Shown piece by piece: positions 39,545 to 49,166 of a DNA stretch of 64,000 nt. The DNA is from Alkaliphilus metalliredigens QYMF (GTDB taxonomy: Bacteria; Bacillota; Clostridia; Peptostreptococcales; Natronincolaceae). Made by a program: the position numbers and the translations under genes. The stretch lies in the NCBI RefSeq assembly GCF_000016985.1, contig NC_009633.1, positions 248,001 through 312,000 on the forward strand, in the 5' to 3' direction. The notes beneath the pieces are model-generated. The model did not search any database. It had not been told where the DNA came from and was given only the letters and a program-made list of their open reading frames with translations. The stretch's first letter is position 1; every line of letters begins with the position of its first letter.

Positions 39545-39730
39545 TTATCTACCTACCTTCTTTGTTTTATTGTCAATCCATAGAGCATCATAAAGTGCAC
39601 CATTACTGTTATTATAAGTTATTATTATATGATTGGGGACTTTATTTATAAAATTGTCTAAAAGTTTCATATAAACAGATGAATTGCTCTCTATTCTTAT
39701 TGAAGCTTGCCCTGTATCCAAGTCTAGCAA
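39545..39730 (-). CDS. Small hypothetical protein between MCP and response-regulator genes
   Basis: The frame ends 1 base before the response-regulator start and may be read from a TTG at 39730 (61 residues). No good ribosome site is visible there, and the frame stays open further upstream, so the start is uncertain. The protein (SIRIESNSSVYMKLLDNFIN, ALYDALWIDNKTKK) shows no domain I recognise. Its tight position suggests it is a real member of the chemotaxis operon. Confidence 0.5.
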   Translation of the reverse strand: MLDLDTGQASIRIESNSSVYMKLLDNFINKVPNHIIITYNNSNGALYDALWIDNKTKKVGR

Positions 39731-39777
39731 TGCCTCTGGGATGTTAGATTTCGGAGGTTTATTTTGAGGTTTCCTTT

Positions 39778-41841
39778 CTAGATTTTGAAAAACTTGATAT
39801 TTTCTCTCATTTCATTTGTCATTCCACTAAGATCTGTGGAGGAAGCAGATACTTCCTGTGCGGAGGCTGTCATTTCTTCTGCTGAAGCTGCTATCTCTTC
39901 TGCTGAAGCGGCAACATTTTCAGAAATCCCACCTGTTGCCTCTATTTCTCCAAGTACTAAATTCTTATCCTGATTAATTCTTTCGGAGATTTCTTTGGTT
40001 AATGCTACTTTGGGGGTGATATTTTCTACTAATTGGATAATGTTTTTAAAGGAATTGATTGTTGTGTCTATGTGGTTTCTCTGAGAGGATACTTCTATGT
40101 TAACCTCTTCGGTAGAAGCAACCATTTTTTCTGTATCTATAGCAATATCACTGATTATTTTGTCTATCTCTTCCGATGATTGTGTACTCTGTTCCGCCAG
40201 TTTTCTAATCTCATCAGCAACAACAGCAAACCCTCTTCCAGCTTCACCTGCTCTAGCAGCTTCTATGGCTGCATTTAAAGATAATAAGTTTGTTTGGTTG
40301 GAGATGGAATTGATGAGTGATGTGACTTCATTGACTTGGTTTATATTAGATTGTACCGATCTTACGCAATTGATAAGATCTTTGAATGTTGAATCAAGCT
40401 TTTCAAAAGATGCTGTCATTTTATTCATTTCTTCGTTACTAGTATTGGCCATATTTTTTATGTCTTCAGCAGAATGCTCTACATCATCTATGGATTGACT
40501 CATGAAATCTACATCATTTCCAAATCTATTGATAACATTGCCGACATCTTTGAGCTTTTGAAATTGATTTGAAGCTCCTTCTGCCACATCTTCTATTGCT
40601 AGAGAAACACCTTCGGAAGTGGTGCTCATTTCCTCAGAAAAAGCCGATAGATTTTGAGCATGCTCATCTATGTTGGTGGCATTTAGCTTAAAACTCTCTA
40701 CCACTTCTTTTAATTTGTTTTGCATTTCATTTAACGATCTTCCGATATCACCTAATTCATCTTTTCTAGTTAATTCTTTTTCATGAAAAACATTTTTTAA
40801 ATTTCCATTAGAGACATTTTGAGCAACATCACTATATCTCTTAGTTACTTTACGTATATTATTGGCAAAGATTGCGATTAAAATGATCACAAGGATGATA
40901 GATACAATGCTTGTCATAACAAAAATAAGTAATAAACTATTTAAATCTTCAAATAAAGTAGATTCGTTTACTTGTATACCTATTTTCCAACCTGTTTCTG
41001 GGATCGTTTCATAATAAAAGAGGTGGTTGTCGGAATTTTCTATGTACTGACCTTTGCCGTATTGGTTTACAAACATACCTTCAGATGCTTCTACTAAAGA
41101 TGGATTGTCATGATTCTTCAAACTATCTGTTATGAGCTGATGTTCTTGGACACCGCCTAAGTAAATACCACTTTCTTCTATCAGTATTGCACTGCCGTCA
41201 TAATCGATATCTAAGGTGGATATCGTGTTTTGAATGCTAGATATGTCTATATCTGCAGTAACCACACCTAAAAGGTTATGGGAGGGATCATAGATAGGAT
41301 AGGATATGGTAACCATAGCAACTTCTGTTGCTGGGTCGAAATAAGATTCTGTCCAGCCGCCGTCTCGATTTGTTTTCCCTACTTCATACCATTCCGTTGT
41401 CCAAATGTTAAGGTCACCAGATGTATAACTGTCATCTGCCACGATGTGAGGGCCATCTCTGTAGCCATAGGGAGCATACTGTTCAAGGTCCTGAAATGCA
41501 TAGGGTTCGAACCAGATCCCCATACCAAAAGTTTCATCATACATAGAGATATAATTGATCAGAAGGTCATCATAATCCGCCATTGTCATATTATCAAAAT
41601 TGGACTCTATGGTTTTGGCCATGCTCTTTGTGATTGCCTTTTGTGTGAACAATGTGTTTTCAATTGACCGGACTGTTTCTGTTAGCTTGGTTTCCATTAT
41701 GTTATCTAGTTGAGTGACGATGATGTTCTTAGAAAATATGTATCCGATAGAAGAGATACTGACAAGAATCACTAAAACAACTGGTATCACATAGGAAATA
41801 ATAGATATGGCAATGCTTTTCTTTTTCATTTTTGTAGACAT
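39778..41841 (-). CDS. Methyl-accepting chemotaxis protein with dCache sensor
   Basis: The preferred start is the ATG at 41841 (MSTKMKKK), because AAGGGGGGAAAG lies just before it; an upstream in-frame ATG at 41883 lacks such a site. The 687-residue protein has a first transmembrane helix (about residues 12-35), then an extracellular dCache_1 domain (VFEPYAF-like [44 protein letters not shown]) and a second helix at about 305. A HAMP region and the cytoplasmic signalling tip ([34 protein letters not shown]) follow. dCache sensors often bind amino acids or amines. It heads the minus-strand chemotaxis set, next to but divergent from the ethanolamine locus. Confidence 0.92.
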   Translation of the reverse strand: MSTKMKKKSIAISIISYVIPVVLVILVSISSIGYIFSKNIIVTQLDNIMETKLTETVRSIENTLFTQKAITKSMAKTIESNFDNMTMADYDDLLINYISMYDETFGMGIWFEPYAFQDLEQYAPYGYRDGPHIVADDSYTSGDLNIWTTEWYEVGKTNRDGGWTESYFDPATEVAMVTISYPIYDPSHNLLGVVTADIDISSIQNTISTLDIDYDGSAILIEESGIYLGGVQEHQLITDSLKNHDNPSLVEASEGMFVNQYGKGQYIENSDNHLFYYETIPETGWKIGIQVNESTLFEDLNSLLLIFVMTSIVSIILVIILIAIFANNIRKVTKRYSDVAQNVSNGNLKNVFHEKELTRKDELGDIGRSLNEMQNKLKEVVESFKLNATNIDEHAQNLSAFSEEMSTTSEGVSLAIEDVAEGASNQFQKLKDVGNVINRFGNDVDFMSQSIDDVEHSAEDIKNMANTSNEEMNKMTASFEKLDSTFKDLINCVRSVQSNINQVNEVTSLINSISNQTNLLSLNAAIEAARAGEAGRGFAVVADEIRKLAEQSTQSSEEIDKIISDIAIDTEKMVASTEEVNIEVSSQRNHIDTTINSFKNIIQLVENITPKVALTKEISERINQDKNLVLGEIEATGGISENVAASAEEIAASAEEMTASAQEVSASSTDLSGMTNEMRENIKFFKI

Positions 41842-42120
41842 ATACTTTCCCCCCTTGAAAATATTGTGTGTTTTATTTACCAAAAACCTTTTTTAAAATA
41901 CCCTATTGACGCTGGGAGCATCATAGAAATCTGAATAGCCAAATAATAGTAGGCGGTTCTATTGACACTTGTACTGACAGTAGAGAGCCACATAAATAGG
42001 GATGTTACATTACTATAAAGAGTAAGGATAAAACACTCCAGCAATGTAACACAGAGCACCAAGGATGTCAACAGAAAGGGGTAAGAGACTACTGGAGCTT
42101 ATATGAGGGTGGTTGCCAAT

Positions 42121-42161
42121 GAACATATATTATGATATGTTTATCACAATATATATGTTGT
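42121..42161. promoter_or_regulatory. AT-rich inverted repeat in the MCP-eut intergenic region
   Basis: AACATATAT and ATATATGTT flank about 20 bases with internal symmetry. It could be an operator for either divergent unit. The 41884-42394 gap otherwise holds the eut promoter and antiterminator leader; no riboswitch consensus is recognised. Confidence 0.35.
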
Positions 42162-42228
42162 TGAAAAGAAACCCGCTATAGATTGAAGAGATAGATAAAA
42201 AATGAAGAGGAAATTTTCTAAAATAAAC

Positions 42229-42257
42229 TTGTCCTATTAATGAGACTATGGTATGAT
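42229..42257 (+). promoter_or_regulatory. Probable promoter of the eut operon
   Basis: TTGTCC (42229-42234) and TATGAT (42252-42257) are separated by 17 bases, about 25 bases before the first antiterminator hairpin. The transcript would therefore begin shortly before the EutV target. Confidence 0.55.
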
Positions 42258-42282
42258 TTAAATAATTAATAATTTCAAACAA

Positions 42283-42357
42283 TTGCACAATGGCGTGCAA
42301 TGATTAAAAAGCGATGAAGCTTGCAGGAAGGAAAATATTTTTTCCTTGCAAGCTTTT
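42283..42357 (+). promoter_or_regulatory. EutV-type antitermination leader upstream of eutS
   Basis: Hairpin P1 is TTGCAC-AATGGC-GTGCAA (42283-42300): a 6-base stem with a hexaloop carrying A1 and G4, the ANTAR target pattern. P2 is AAGC-GATGAA-GCTT (42309-42322), loop G4 kept but A1 replaced by G. The 3' arm of P2 is also the 5' arm of a terminator (AAGCTTGC..AAGGAAAA with TTTTCCTTGCAAGCTT, then TTTTT, about 42317-42357). P2 and the terminator are therefore mutually exclusive. Phosphorylated EutV would stabilise P1/P2 and allow read-through. Confidence 0.8.
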
Positions 42358-42394
42358 TTATGTTTTTGAATCAAGATTGTAAAGGAGTGATTGA

Positions 42395-42745
42395 ATGGCC
42401 ACAGAAGAAAAACAAAGGATGGTTCAAGAGTATGTACCAGGAAAACAAGTTACATTAGCTCATTTAATTGCGCATCCTCAACACAGCATTTATAAAAAAC
42501 TTGGACTAATAGAAGATGAATACAATGCCATCGGAATTTTGACCATAACTCCTGGTGAAGCTGCCATTATTGCTGCTGATGTGGCGACTAAGTCCGCCAG
42601 CGTTGAAATCGGTTTCTTAGACCGTTTTAGTGGTTCTTTGGTCATCACAGGAGATGTTGCTAGTGTAGAATCGGCTTTGCTTGGGGTGATAGAGAGTTTG
42701 ACCAACACACTGCAATTTACTCCGGCAGAATTAACTCGATCCTAG
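42395..42745 (+). CDS. eutS: Ethanolamine microcompartment shell protein EutS
   Basis: This 116-residue single BMC-domain hexamer protein of the circularly permuted EutS/PduU type has a REFE-like N-terminal [18 protein letters not shown]. Then follow the [40 protein letters not shown] and [27 protein letters not shown] segments. It forms a bent hexamer in the shell. It is the first gene after the antiterminator leader, starts 40 bases after it with AAGGAG, and is followed by eutP after 11 bases. Confidence 0.93.
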   Translation: MATEEKQRMVQEYVPGKQVTLAHLIAHPQHSIYKKLGLIEDEYNAIGILTITPGEAAIIAADVATKSASVEIGFLDRFSGSLVITGDVASVESALLGVIESLTNTLQFTPAELTRS

Positions 42746-42756
42746 GAGGAAGCTGG

Positions 42757-43185
42757 ATGAAGAAAGTTATTTTAGTAGGTAGAACGGGTAGTGGAAAAAC
42801 CTCCCTCAGCCAGAGACTCAACCAACAAGAACTGATTTATAAGAAGACCCAAGCAATGGAATTTTCTGACAGGGTATTAGATACGCCTGGAGAATATATT
42901 GAAAACAGAAGGTTTTACTATGCAATTATCAGTGCTTCCGCTGATTGTGATGTCATAGGCATCCTACAAGCCATTGATGAACCCAATTGCATTTTTCCCC
43001 CTGGTTTTGGAAACTTTTTTAACAAACCTGTTATAGGCATTATCACTAAAATAGATCTAGAGCATGATAGTGGCAATGTGGAAAGCGACTTATATGCTGC
43101 AGGAGCTCAGCAAATTTTTAGAATAAGTGCTGTTACTGGAGAAGGGTTAGAGGAGCTTAGAGTTTATATGGAAGAAGTAGACTGA
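42757..43185 (+). CDS. eutP: EutP/PduV-like P-loop protein
   Basis: The 142-residue protein begins with a P-loop (VILVGRTGSGKTSLSQ). It has a DTPGEYIENR G3-like motif and TKID as the G4 motif, so it is a small Ras-like GTPase fold. In Salmonella EutP has been reported to have acetate kinase activity, which would turn acetyl phosphate from PduL into acetate plus ATP; whether that applies here is not known. It lies between eutS and the eutVW regulators. Confidence 0.9.
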   Translation: MKKVILVGRTGSGKTSLSQRLNQQELIYKKTQAMEFSDRVLDTPGEYIENRRFYYAIISASADCDVIGILQAIDEPNCIFPPGFGNFFNKPVIGIITKIDLEHDSGNVESDLYAAGAQQIFRISAVTGEGLEELRVYMEEVD

Positions 43186-43289
43186 AGTAACAGGAAAATA
43201 CCCTATTCAGCTTAAATTAACTGTATAATGGTAATAGATGAGTGAAATAATCAATGGAGATTATGTGAGTATCAAAGGAGGAAGGCGCT

Positions 43290-43859
43290 ATGAAAGGTCG
43301 AGTGGTAATAGCCGATGACGAACCTATTACTAGAATGGACATAGTAGAAATGCTACTTGAGGAAGGATATGACATTGTAGGCGAAGCTTCGGATGGATTT
43401 GATGCAATTGAGTTGTGCAAAAAACATAAACCAGATTTGGTATTAATGGATGTTAAGATGCCTCTACTAAATGGATTGAAGGCCGCTGAGGTGATTAACC
43501 AAGATGAACTAGCAGCATGTGTTGTATTGGTAACGGCCTATAGCGGAAGAGAATTTGTAGAAGAGGCTAAAAAAGCAGGTGCCATGGGTTATGTTGTGAA
43601 ACCAATTAATGAGAAGAACCTACTCCCGACCTTGGAGGTTGCGGTATCTAAAAGCAAAGAATTTAATGAGATGAAAAGCCAAGTCAAAAAAGCACAGGTT
43701 CAATTAGAGGATAGAAAGCAAATTGAGAGGGCCAAGGGAATTCTGATGAAAAAAGAAATGCTTTCAGAAGAAGAAGCCTACAACCAGATAAGAAAACTGA
43801 GTATGTCCAAAAGATGTTCTATGGGTGAAATAGCAAAAATCATTACGATGAATCAATAA
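43290..43859 (+). CDS. eutV: Response regulator EutV with ANTAR RNA-binding domain
   Basis: The 189-residue protein has an N-terminal receiver domain with acidic D9-D10, phospho-acceptor D54 in LVLMDVKMP and Lys in YVVKPINEKNL. A coiled linker leads to a C-terminal ANTAR domain (about residues 130-188, ERAKGILMKKEMLSEEEAYN, then QIRKLSMSKRCSMGEIAKII). Phosphorylated EutV dimers bind paired hexaloop hairpins and prevent terminator formation. Two such leaders are present in this window (42283 and 45296). AAAGGAGGA precedes the ATG. Confidence 0.95.
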   Translation: MKGRVVIADDEPITRMDIVEMLLEEGYDIVGEASDGFDAIELCKKHKPDLVLMDVKMPLLNGLKAAEVINQDELAACVVLVTAYSGREFVEEAKKAGAMGYVVKPINEKNLLPTLEVAVSKSKEFNEMKSQVKKAQVQLEDRKQIERAKGILMKKEMLSEEEAYNQIRKLSMSKRCSMGEIAKIITMNQ

Positions 43860-43881
43860 GAAGGTACTAAGGGGTGAATGG

Positions 43882-45291
43882 ATGTTACAGGAGCTTTGTA
43901 AGACCTATACGCAATTATCCGACTCAGATATTCTTATTTTAGAAAATGCAAAGCAGATGTTGCCACTTATTTCTAGTGCCATTAGAGCTGATGTGTTTAT
44001 CGATTGTCTAACGAATATACCCAATACAGCTATTGTTGTGGCAGAAGCTAAGCAAAGTCAAAAAGAATCCATGTACCAGCATTCAGTAGTTGGCAAATTT
44101 GCTCTGGGAGAGAACGAACCCGCTGCATTGCGCACGTTAGAGACTGGTCTTGCTTCTCGGGATTTAAAGGCGTTGACCCAGGAAAACAAAACGGTTAGAC
44201 AAAGTGTAGAGCCTATAAGAAATAAAGAAGACCAGATGATAGGCGTTTTGATTATAGAGCAGGATATTACAAAGGACATTAAGAGGGACAAAGAGATGGA
44301 AAACTTATTGCAAACAGCGGAAAAACTAACGGAAACAGTGAGTACCCTGAAGGGTGCTGAAAGCACAATTATTCATCATGTTAATGAAGCGATTATTATG
44401 TTCAATCGTAATGGCATTGCGACGTATTGTAATCCGGAGGCTCATCAGCTTTATAAGAAGCTGGGATATCAAGATGAAATTGTTGGATTATCCTTTAACA
44501 ACTTAACTTTGGGTGGGATGACTTTCTCTGGCGTCATTCATAAAGACTTGGTTAATGTAGTGGAAGTCAAAGTAGGAAAACTGTCACTACGAGTGAAATA
44601 TGTAGCCATGGAAGATGAGAATGAAGTGATTGGATTCATTATGATCATCAATGATGTCACAGAGGTAAAGGAAAAAGAAATGGAATTGGTTTCGAAATCA
44701 GTTGTCATTAGTGAAATACATCATCGTGTTAAGAATAATCTACAGACCATTGCCAGTTTGTTGAGATTACAGTCACGGCGGATCCATGAGGTCAAAGCAA
44801 AGCAAGCCTTCAATGAAAGTATTAGTCGGATTTTAAGTATTGCCATCACCCATGAGTTGTTAGCCCAAAGGGGTGTAGATGATGTTGATTTACGAACCAT
44901 ACTAGAGAGAATAAAGGAAAGTACCATGGATTATGTCATATCTCCAGATAAAATGATCAGTATTTCCATAGAAGGAGATCATATCATTGTTAACTCAGAT
45001 AAGGCGACATCCATTGCCCTAGTTGTGAATGAGCTTTTGCAAAATGCACTAGAACACGGATTCAAAGGAAGGCAAGAGGGAAAGATAAGAATTCATATTC
45101 GAAAAAGTGATATCTACACTGATGTGACTGTTGTGGATAGTGGCCTGGGGTTTGATGCGGAGAAGGTTAAAACAAAAAGTCTAGGATTAAGCATTGTCAA
45201 GAGTATTGTTAGAGAACGACTTTATGGTAATCTGCAAATGAATTCTTCTAATCAGGGAACGGAAATACGGTTTAATTTCAAAAATAAATAA
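43882..45291 (+). CDS. eutW: Ethanolamine sensor histidine kinase EutW
   Basis: The 469-residue soluble kinase has an N-terminal sensor region (about residues 1-150), a PAS domain (about 155-265, HHVNEAIIMFNRNGIATYCNPEA), and a HisKA_2 module. The phospho-acceptor His in ISEIHHRVKNNLQTIASLLRLQSRR is at about residue 279. An ATP-binding domain follows (VVNELLQNALEHGF, DVTVVDSGLGFD, SLGLSIVKSIV). No membrane segment is present, which fits cytosolic sensing of ethanolamine. It starts 22 bases after eutV and would phosphorylate EutV. Confidence 0.94.
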   Translation: MLQELCKTYTQLSDSDILILENAKQMLPLISSAIRADVFIDCLTNIPNTAIVVAEAKQSQKESMYQHSVVGKFALGENEPAALRTLETGLASRDLKALTQENKTVRQSVEPIRNKEDQMIGVLIIEQDITKDIKRDKEMENLLQTAEKLTETVSTLKGAESTIIHHVNEAIIMFNRNGIATYCNPEAHQLYKKLGYQDEIVGLSFNNLTLGGMTFSGVIHKDLVNVVEVKVGKLSLRVKYVAMEDENEVIGFIMIINDVTEVKEKEMELVSKSVVISEIHHRVKNNLQTIASLLRLQSRRIHEVKAKQAFNESISRILSIAITHELLAQRGVDDVDLRTILERIKESTMDYVISPDKMISISIEGDHIIVNSDKATSIALVVNELLQNALEHGFKGRQEGKIRIHIRKSDIYTDVTVVDSGLGFDAEKVKTKSLGLSIVKSIVRERLYGNLQMNSSNQGTEIRFNFKNK

Positions 45292-45295
45292 AATC

Positions 45296-45375
45296 AAGCA
45301 CAATGGTGTGTTTGTTCAAGGCAATGGGGCCAAGGATCTATGAAAATACATAGATCCTTGGCCCCATTGTCTTTG
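45296..45375 (+). promoter_or_regulatory. EutV-type antitermination leader between eutW and eutA
   Basis: P1 is AAGCAC-AATGGT-GTGTTT (45296-45313) and P2 is GGC-AATGGG-GCC (45320-45331). Both have the A1/G4 hexaloop. P2 overlaps the 5' arm of a 21-base perfect terminator stem (45322-45342 with 45349-45369), followed by TCTTTG. The exclusive P2/terminator design matches known EutV targets, so the structural operon is under separate antitermination control. Confidence 0.85.
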
Positions 45376-45397
45376 CAGAAGAAAGGAGGGGAAACTT

Positions 45398-46831
45398 TTG
45401 ACGGAAGAGGTTTTTAGTGTAGGGATTGATATTGGTACCTCAACAACTCAATTAGTATTTAGTAAACTGACCATTGAAAACACCGCTTCAATGATGGCGA
45501 TTCCGAAAATACAAATCATTGACAAAGAGGTCGTTTACAGAAGTGACATACATTTTACTCCCTTGCTATCGGATACAAGAATTGATGGAGATGCCATTAG
45601 AAGGATTATTGAATTAGAATATAAAAAAGCAAATATTTCCTTTGAAAAAATAGATACAGGGGCGGTTATTATCACTGGAGAAACTGCCCGGAAGGAAAAT
45701 GCCAATGAAATCCTCAGCACCCTTAGTGGGCTGGCCGGTGACTTTGTTGTTGCCACTGCAGGACCAGATCTGGAAAGCATTATTGCGGGTAAGGGGGCTG
45801 GGGCAGGAAAGTTCTCTAAGGAGAAAGGATGTACTGTTGCCAACCTGGATGTTGGTGGCGGCACAACTAATATCGCTATTTTCAAAAATGGAGAAGTAAT
45901 TGACACTGCTTGTCTTGATATTGGAGGTAGACTGATTAAGTTTGCCAATGATCAACTGAAAGTAAGCTATGCTTCTGGTAAAATTAAAGTTTTAGCCAAA
46001 GAGATAGGCATCGATGTTGAAGTAGGCAACAAATTGTCAGTAGAGGAAGTAGAACGAATCAGTAGAAGAATGGGGGAGGTTTTAGCCGAGAGCATAGGGC
46101 TGATCCCTGAAACAACTCTTCTACAGAAGATGCTAACGGGAACCTCCCTAAAGCGGCAGGGAGAAATTGATTGTATTTCCTTTTCCGGGGGCGTGGCAGA
46201 TTGCATCTTTAACAAAGAGATTGCTCCCCCCTTTAAATATGGTGACATCGGTATTGTTCTTGGTAAATCCATTGCATCTTCCCCTTGGTTAGAAACTGCT
46301 AAGGTGATTCAAGCCAGTGAAACCATTGGGGCAACAGTTGTTGGTGCAGGAACCCATACAACAGAGATCAGTGGCAGTACCATTACCATTGAAGCATCGA
46401 TTTTACCTATGAAAAACATCCCCATTTTAAGGTTAAATCAGGAGGATGAAGAGCTGGTCTATGATCAACTAAGTCATCGTATCGCTGAAAAGCTAGATTG
46501 GTTTCGTCTGGAAAATGGACAACAGCTGGTGGCCTTAGCCATGAGGGGGTTGAAGAATCCAAGCTTTAAAGAGATACAAGGATTGGCAAAGGCCATTATA
46601 AAAGGGATGGAAAATAAGCTAGGGGAAAAGCAACCACTGATCATTGTGGTGGAACAGGACATGGGAAAAATATTAGGGCAAGGAATCCATGCTCACCTAG
46701 CTGGGAAAAGGGATGTGATCTGCATTGATTCGATTAAAGTTGACAATGGGGATTACATTGACATTGGGAAGCCTTTGGCCAATGGGAAGGTAGTGCCTGT
46801 TATTGTCAAAACCTTGGTGTTTAATTATTAG
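45398..46831 (+). CDS. eutA: Ethanolamine ammonia-lyase reactivating factor EutA
   Basis: The 477-residue protein of the ASKHA ATPase superfamily starts at TTG (AAAGGAGGGG upstream) with VGIDIGTSTTQLVFSKL. It has NLDVGGGTTNIAIF, the phosphate-2 motif, and CISFSGGVADCIF. EutA releases damaged cobalamin from ethanolamine ammonia-lyase so fresh adenosylcobalamin can bind. It is the first gene behind the second antiterminator, 20 bases before eutB. The length fits the family. Confidence 0.94.
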   Translation: MTEEVFSVGIDIGTSTTQLVFSKLTIENTASMMAIPKIQIIDKEVVYRSDIHFTPLLSDTRIDGDAIRRIIELEYKKANISFEKIDTGAVIITGETARKENANEILSTLSGLAGDFVVATAGPDLESIIAGKGAGAGKFSKEKGCTVANLDVGGGTTNIAIFKNGEVIDTACLDIGGRLIKFANDQLKVSYASGKIKVLAKEIGIDVEVGNKLSVEEVERISRRMGEVLAESIGLIPETTLLQKMLTGTSLKRQGEIDCISFSGGVADCIFNKEIAPPFKYGDIGIVLGKSIASSPWLETAKVIQASETIGATVVGAGTHTTEISGSTITIEASILPMKNIPILRLNQEDEELVYDQLSHRIAEKLDWFRLENGQQLVALAMRGLKNPSFKEIQGLAKAIIKGMENKLGEKQPLIIVVEQDMGKILGQGIHAHLAGKRDVICIDSIKVDNGDYIDIGKPLANGKVVPVIVKTLVFNY

Positions 46832-46850
46832 TATAGAAGGGAGATACGAT

Positions 46851-48218
46851 ATGATACTAAAATCAAAGTTATTTGGTACGGTTTATCAGTTTAAAAGTTT
46901 AAATGAAGTGATGGCTAAAGCCAATGAGGAAAGGTCAGGGGATAAACTGGCGGGTCTGGCAGCTGAATCTGTTACAGAAATGGTAGCAGCCAAGGAAGTA
47001 TTGAGTAATATCACACTAAAGGACATCAGAAACAATCCCGCTGTTCCTTACGAAACAGATGAGGTGACCAGAGTTATCCAAGACGGTGTCAATGAAAAGA
47101 TTTATAAGGAGATTCAAAACTGGACGGTTTCTGAGCTTAGGGAATGGATTTTAAGCAATGAAACCACCGGTAGTGACATCAAAAGGATAGGTAGGGGGCT
47201 CACCAGTGAAATGGTGGCAGCGGTAACTAAATTGATGTCCAATTTAGACTTGGTATATGGTGCTAAAAAAATCATTGTGACGGCCCATTGCAATACAACC
47301 ATTGGAGAATCAGGGACATTGGCCTATAGACTTCAGCCTAATCATACAACCGACAACATAGAAGGAATCAAGGTATCTCTTTATGAGGGATTAAGCTATG
47401 GGGTAGGAGATGCAGTATTGGGATTGAACCCCGTAAATGACACGGTTAACAGTGTTAAAAATGTATTGAATTTGTTTGAAGAAGTCAAGCAAAAATGGCA
47501 AATTCCAACCCAAACCTGTGTGCTGGCTCATATCACAACACAGATGGAAGCCATTAGACAGGGAGCACCTTCGGATATGATCTTCCAAAGTATAGCAGGA
47601 ACTGAAAAAGGTAATGAAGCCTTTGGTTTAAATGACAGTCTTTTATCTGAAGCTCGAGAGCTTGTACTAAAAGAAGGAACCTCTACGGGGCCTAATGTGA
47701 TGTACTTTGAAACAGGTCAAGGCTCTGAGCTTTCTTCAGATGCCCACATGGGAGTAGACCAAGTCACACTAGAAGCTAGATGCTACGGGTTGGCTAAAAA
47801 ACACAGTCCCTTCTTGGTGAATACAGTTGTTGGATTTATTGGGCCTGAGTATTTGTACAATAGCAAACAAGTGATGCGTGCAGGGCTGGAGGATCACTTT
47901 ATGGGTAAGCTGTCGGGGATTCCAATGGGGGTAGATGTATGTTATACCAACCATATGAAGGCTGATCAAAATGACATTGAAAACTTAAGTGTCCTATTAG
48001 CCAGCGCTGGATGTAATTTCTTGATCGGAACACCCGCAGGAGATGACATTATGCTTAACTATCAAAGCTCAAGCTTCCATGATGCCGCTACCTTAAGAGA
48101 GCTATTGAATCTAACACCAATTCCTGAATTTCAGAAGTGGTTAGAAAAAATGGGAATCTCTGAAAATGGCAGGTTATCAAAGCGAGCAGGAGATGCATCT
48201 ATTTTTTTTAGTAAATAA
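46851..48218 (+). CDS. eutB: Ethanolamine ammonia-lyase large subunit EutB
   Basis: The 455-residue TIM-barrel subunit starts at the ATG at 46851, with AAGGGAG upstream; the longer frame from 46803 lies inside eutA. Visible family segments are a KANEERSGDKLAGLAAES N-terminus, TTIGESGTLAYRLQPNH, GDAVLGLNPVNDTV, MYFETGQGSELSS and FMGKLSGIPMGVDVCYTNH, close to the substrate and cobalamin faces. With EutC it deaminates ethanolamine to acetaldehyde and ammonia inside the compartment. Confidence 0.97.
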   Translation: MILKSKLFGTVYQFKSLNEVMAKANEERSGDKLAGLAAESVTEMVAAKEVLSNITLKDIRNNPAVPYETDEVTRVIQDGVNEKIYKEIQNWTVSELREWILSNETTGSDIKRIGRGLTSEMVAAVTKLMSNLDLVYGAKKIIVTAHCNTTIGESGTLAYRLQPNHTTDNIEGIKVSLYEGLSYGVGDAVLGLNPVNDTVNSVKNVLNLFEEVKQKWQIPTQTCVLAHITTQMEAIRQGAPSDMIFQSIAGTEKGNEAFGLNDSLLSEARELVLKEGTSTGPNVMYFETGQGSELSSDAHMGVDQVTLEARCYGLAKKHSPFLVNTVVGFIGPEYLYNSKQVMRAGLEDHFMGKLSGIPMGVDVCYTNHMKADQNDIENLSVLLASAGCNFLIGTPAGDDIMLNYQSSSFHDAATLRELLNLTPIPEFQKWLEKMGISENGRLSKRAGDASIFFSK

Positions 48219-48243
48219 ATAAAAAGAAAAAGGAGGCCTTCGA

Positions 48244-49143
48244 TTGATTTCAGAACAAGCAGTTAAAGAAATGGTTCAGCAGATAGTTGAACAAATGACC
48301 ATAGGTCAAAAGCAGACTACTGAAGACAAGTATACCCAAGAAACAGATGGAAAGGAACAACCAGAAATATGTATAGAGGATAAGAACCTAAAGGATTTAA
48401 CTGAAATTAAGATGCAGGATTATTTTGCAGTACCCAATCCAGAAAATAAGGAAGTCTATTTAGGACTTAAGGAACAGACTCCTGCCAGGGTTGGTATTTG
48501 GAGAACCGGGTCTCGTAATTCTACAGAGACATTGTTGCGGTTTCGGGCAGATCATGCGGTTGCCATGGACGCCGTTTTCACCTATGTTTCTGAAGAACTT
48601 TTAGAAGAAGTGGGATTGTTTTCAGTGAACACCCTATGCCGTAATAAGGATGAATATATGACAAGACCTGATTTAGGCAGAAAATTTAGTCAAGAAACCA
48701 TTGAAATGATTAAGGAAAAGTGTGTGAAAAGTCCACAAGTACAAATTTACGTTTCTGATGGTTTGAGCTCCACAGCCATTGAGGCCAATATTAAGGATAT
48801 TCTACCTTCTATTATGCAAGGATTAGAGAATGAGGGACTCAAGGTAGGAACCCCATTTTTTGTGAAACATGGTAGGGTACCAGCCATGGATGTGATCTCA
48901 GAAACCCTTGATGCTGGAGCAACCGTGGTGTTAATTGGTGAAAGACCAGGGTTGGCTACGGGAGAAAGCATGAGCTGTTATATGACCTATGGTGGAACTG
49001 TAGGGATGCCTGAGTCCAGAAGAACAGTGATATCCAATATTCATAGGGGAGGCACACCAGCCACTGAAGCAGGTGCCCATATTGCACAAATTGTCAAGGA
49101 AATGATAAACCAAAAAGCAAGTGGATTAGATCTCAAGCTATAA
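48244..49143 (+). CDS. eutC: Ethanolamine ammonia-lyase small subunit EutC
   Basis: The 299-residue protein starts at TTG after AAAGGAGG. The N-terminal 50 or so residues (ISEQAVKEMVQQIVEQMT) are a short amphipathic helix and a variable linker, the type of sequence used for encapsulation. The conserved body includes TPARVGIWRTGSRNSTETLLRFRADHAVAMDAV, QIYVSDGLSSTAIEANI and VVLIGERPGLATGESMSCYMTY, lining the cobalamin site. It is the partner of EutB. Confidence 0.97.
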   Translation: MISEQAVKEMVQQIVEQMTIGQKQTTEDKYTQETDGKEQPEICIEDKNLKDLTEIKMQDYFAVPNPENKEVYLGLKEQTPARVGIWRTGSRNSTETLLRFRADHAVAMDAVFTYVSEELLEEVGLFSVNTLCRNKDEYMTRPDLGRKFSQETIEMIKEKCVKSPQVQIYVSDGLSSTAIEANIKDILPSIMQGLENEGLKVGTPFFVKHGRVPAMDVISETLDAGATVVLIGERPGLATGESMSCYMTYGGTVGMPESRRTVISNIHRGGTPATEAGAHIAQIVKEMINQKASGLDLKL

Positions 49144-49166
49144 GTCTAAAGAATGGAGTGAATAAG

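Noticed and set aside
40097-40498. 133-codon open frame on the + strand
   Set aside because: It is antisense to the signalling domain of the chemotaxis receptor; its Ser/Ala-rich composition mirrors that gene and it has no ribosome site.
41884-42394. Possible cobalamin riboswitch before the eut operon
   Set aside because: No B12-box-like GCCACTG element or matching fold was seen; the leader is explained by the EutV hairpins and terminator.
45535-45955. Two antisense open frames of 137 and 113 codons
   Set aside because: They lie opposite eutA, have no good start signals and no recognisable motifs.
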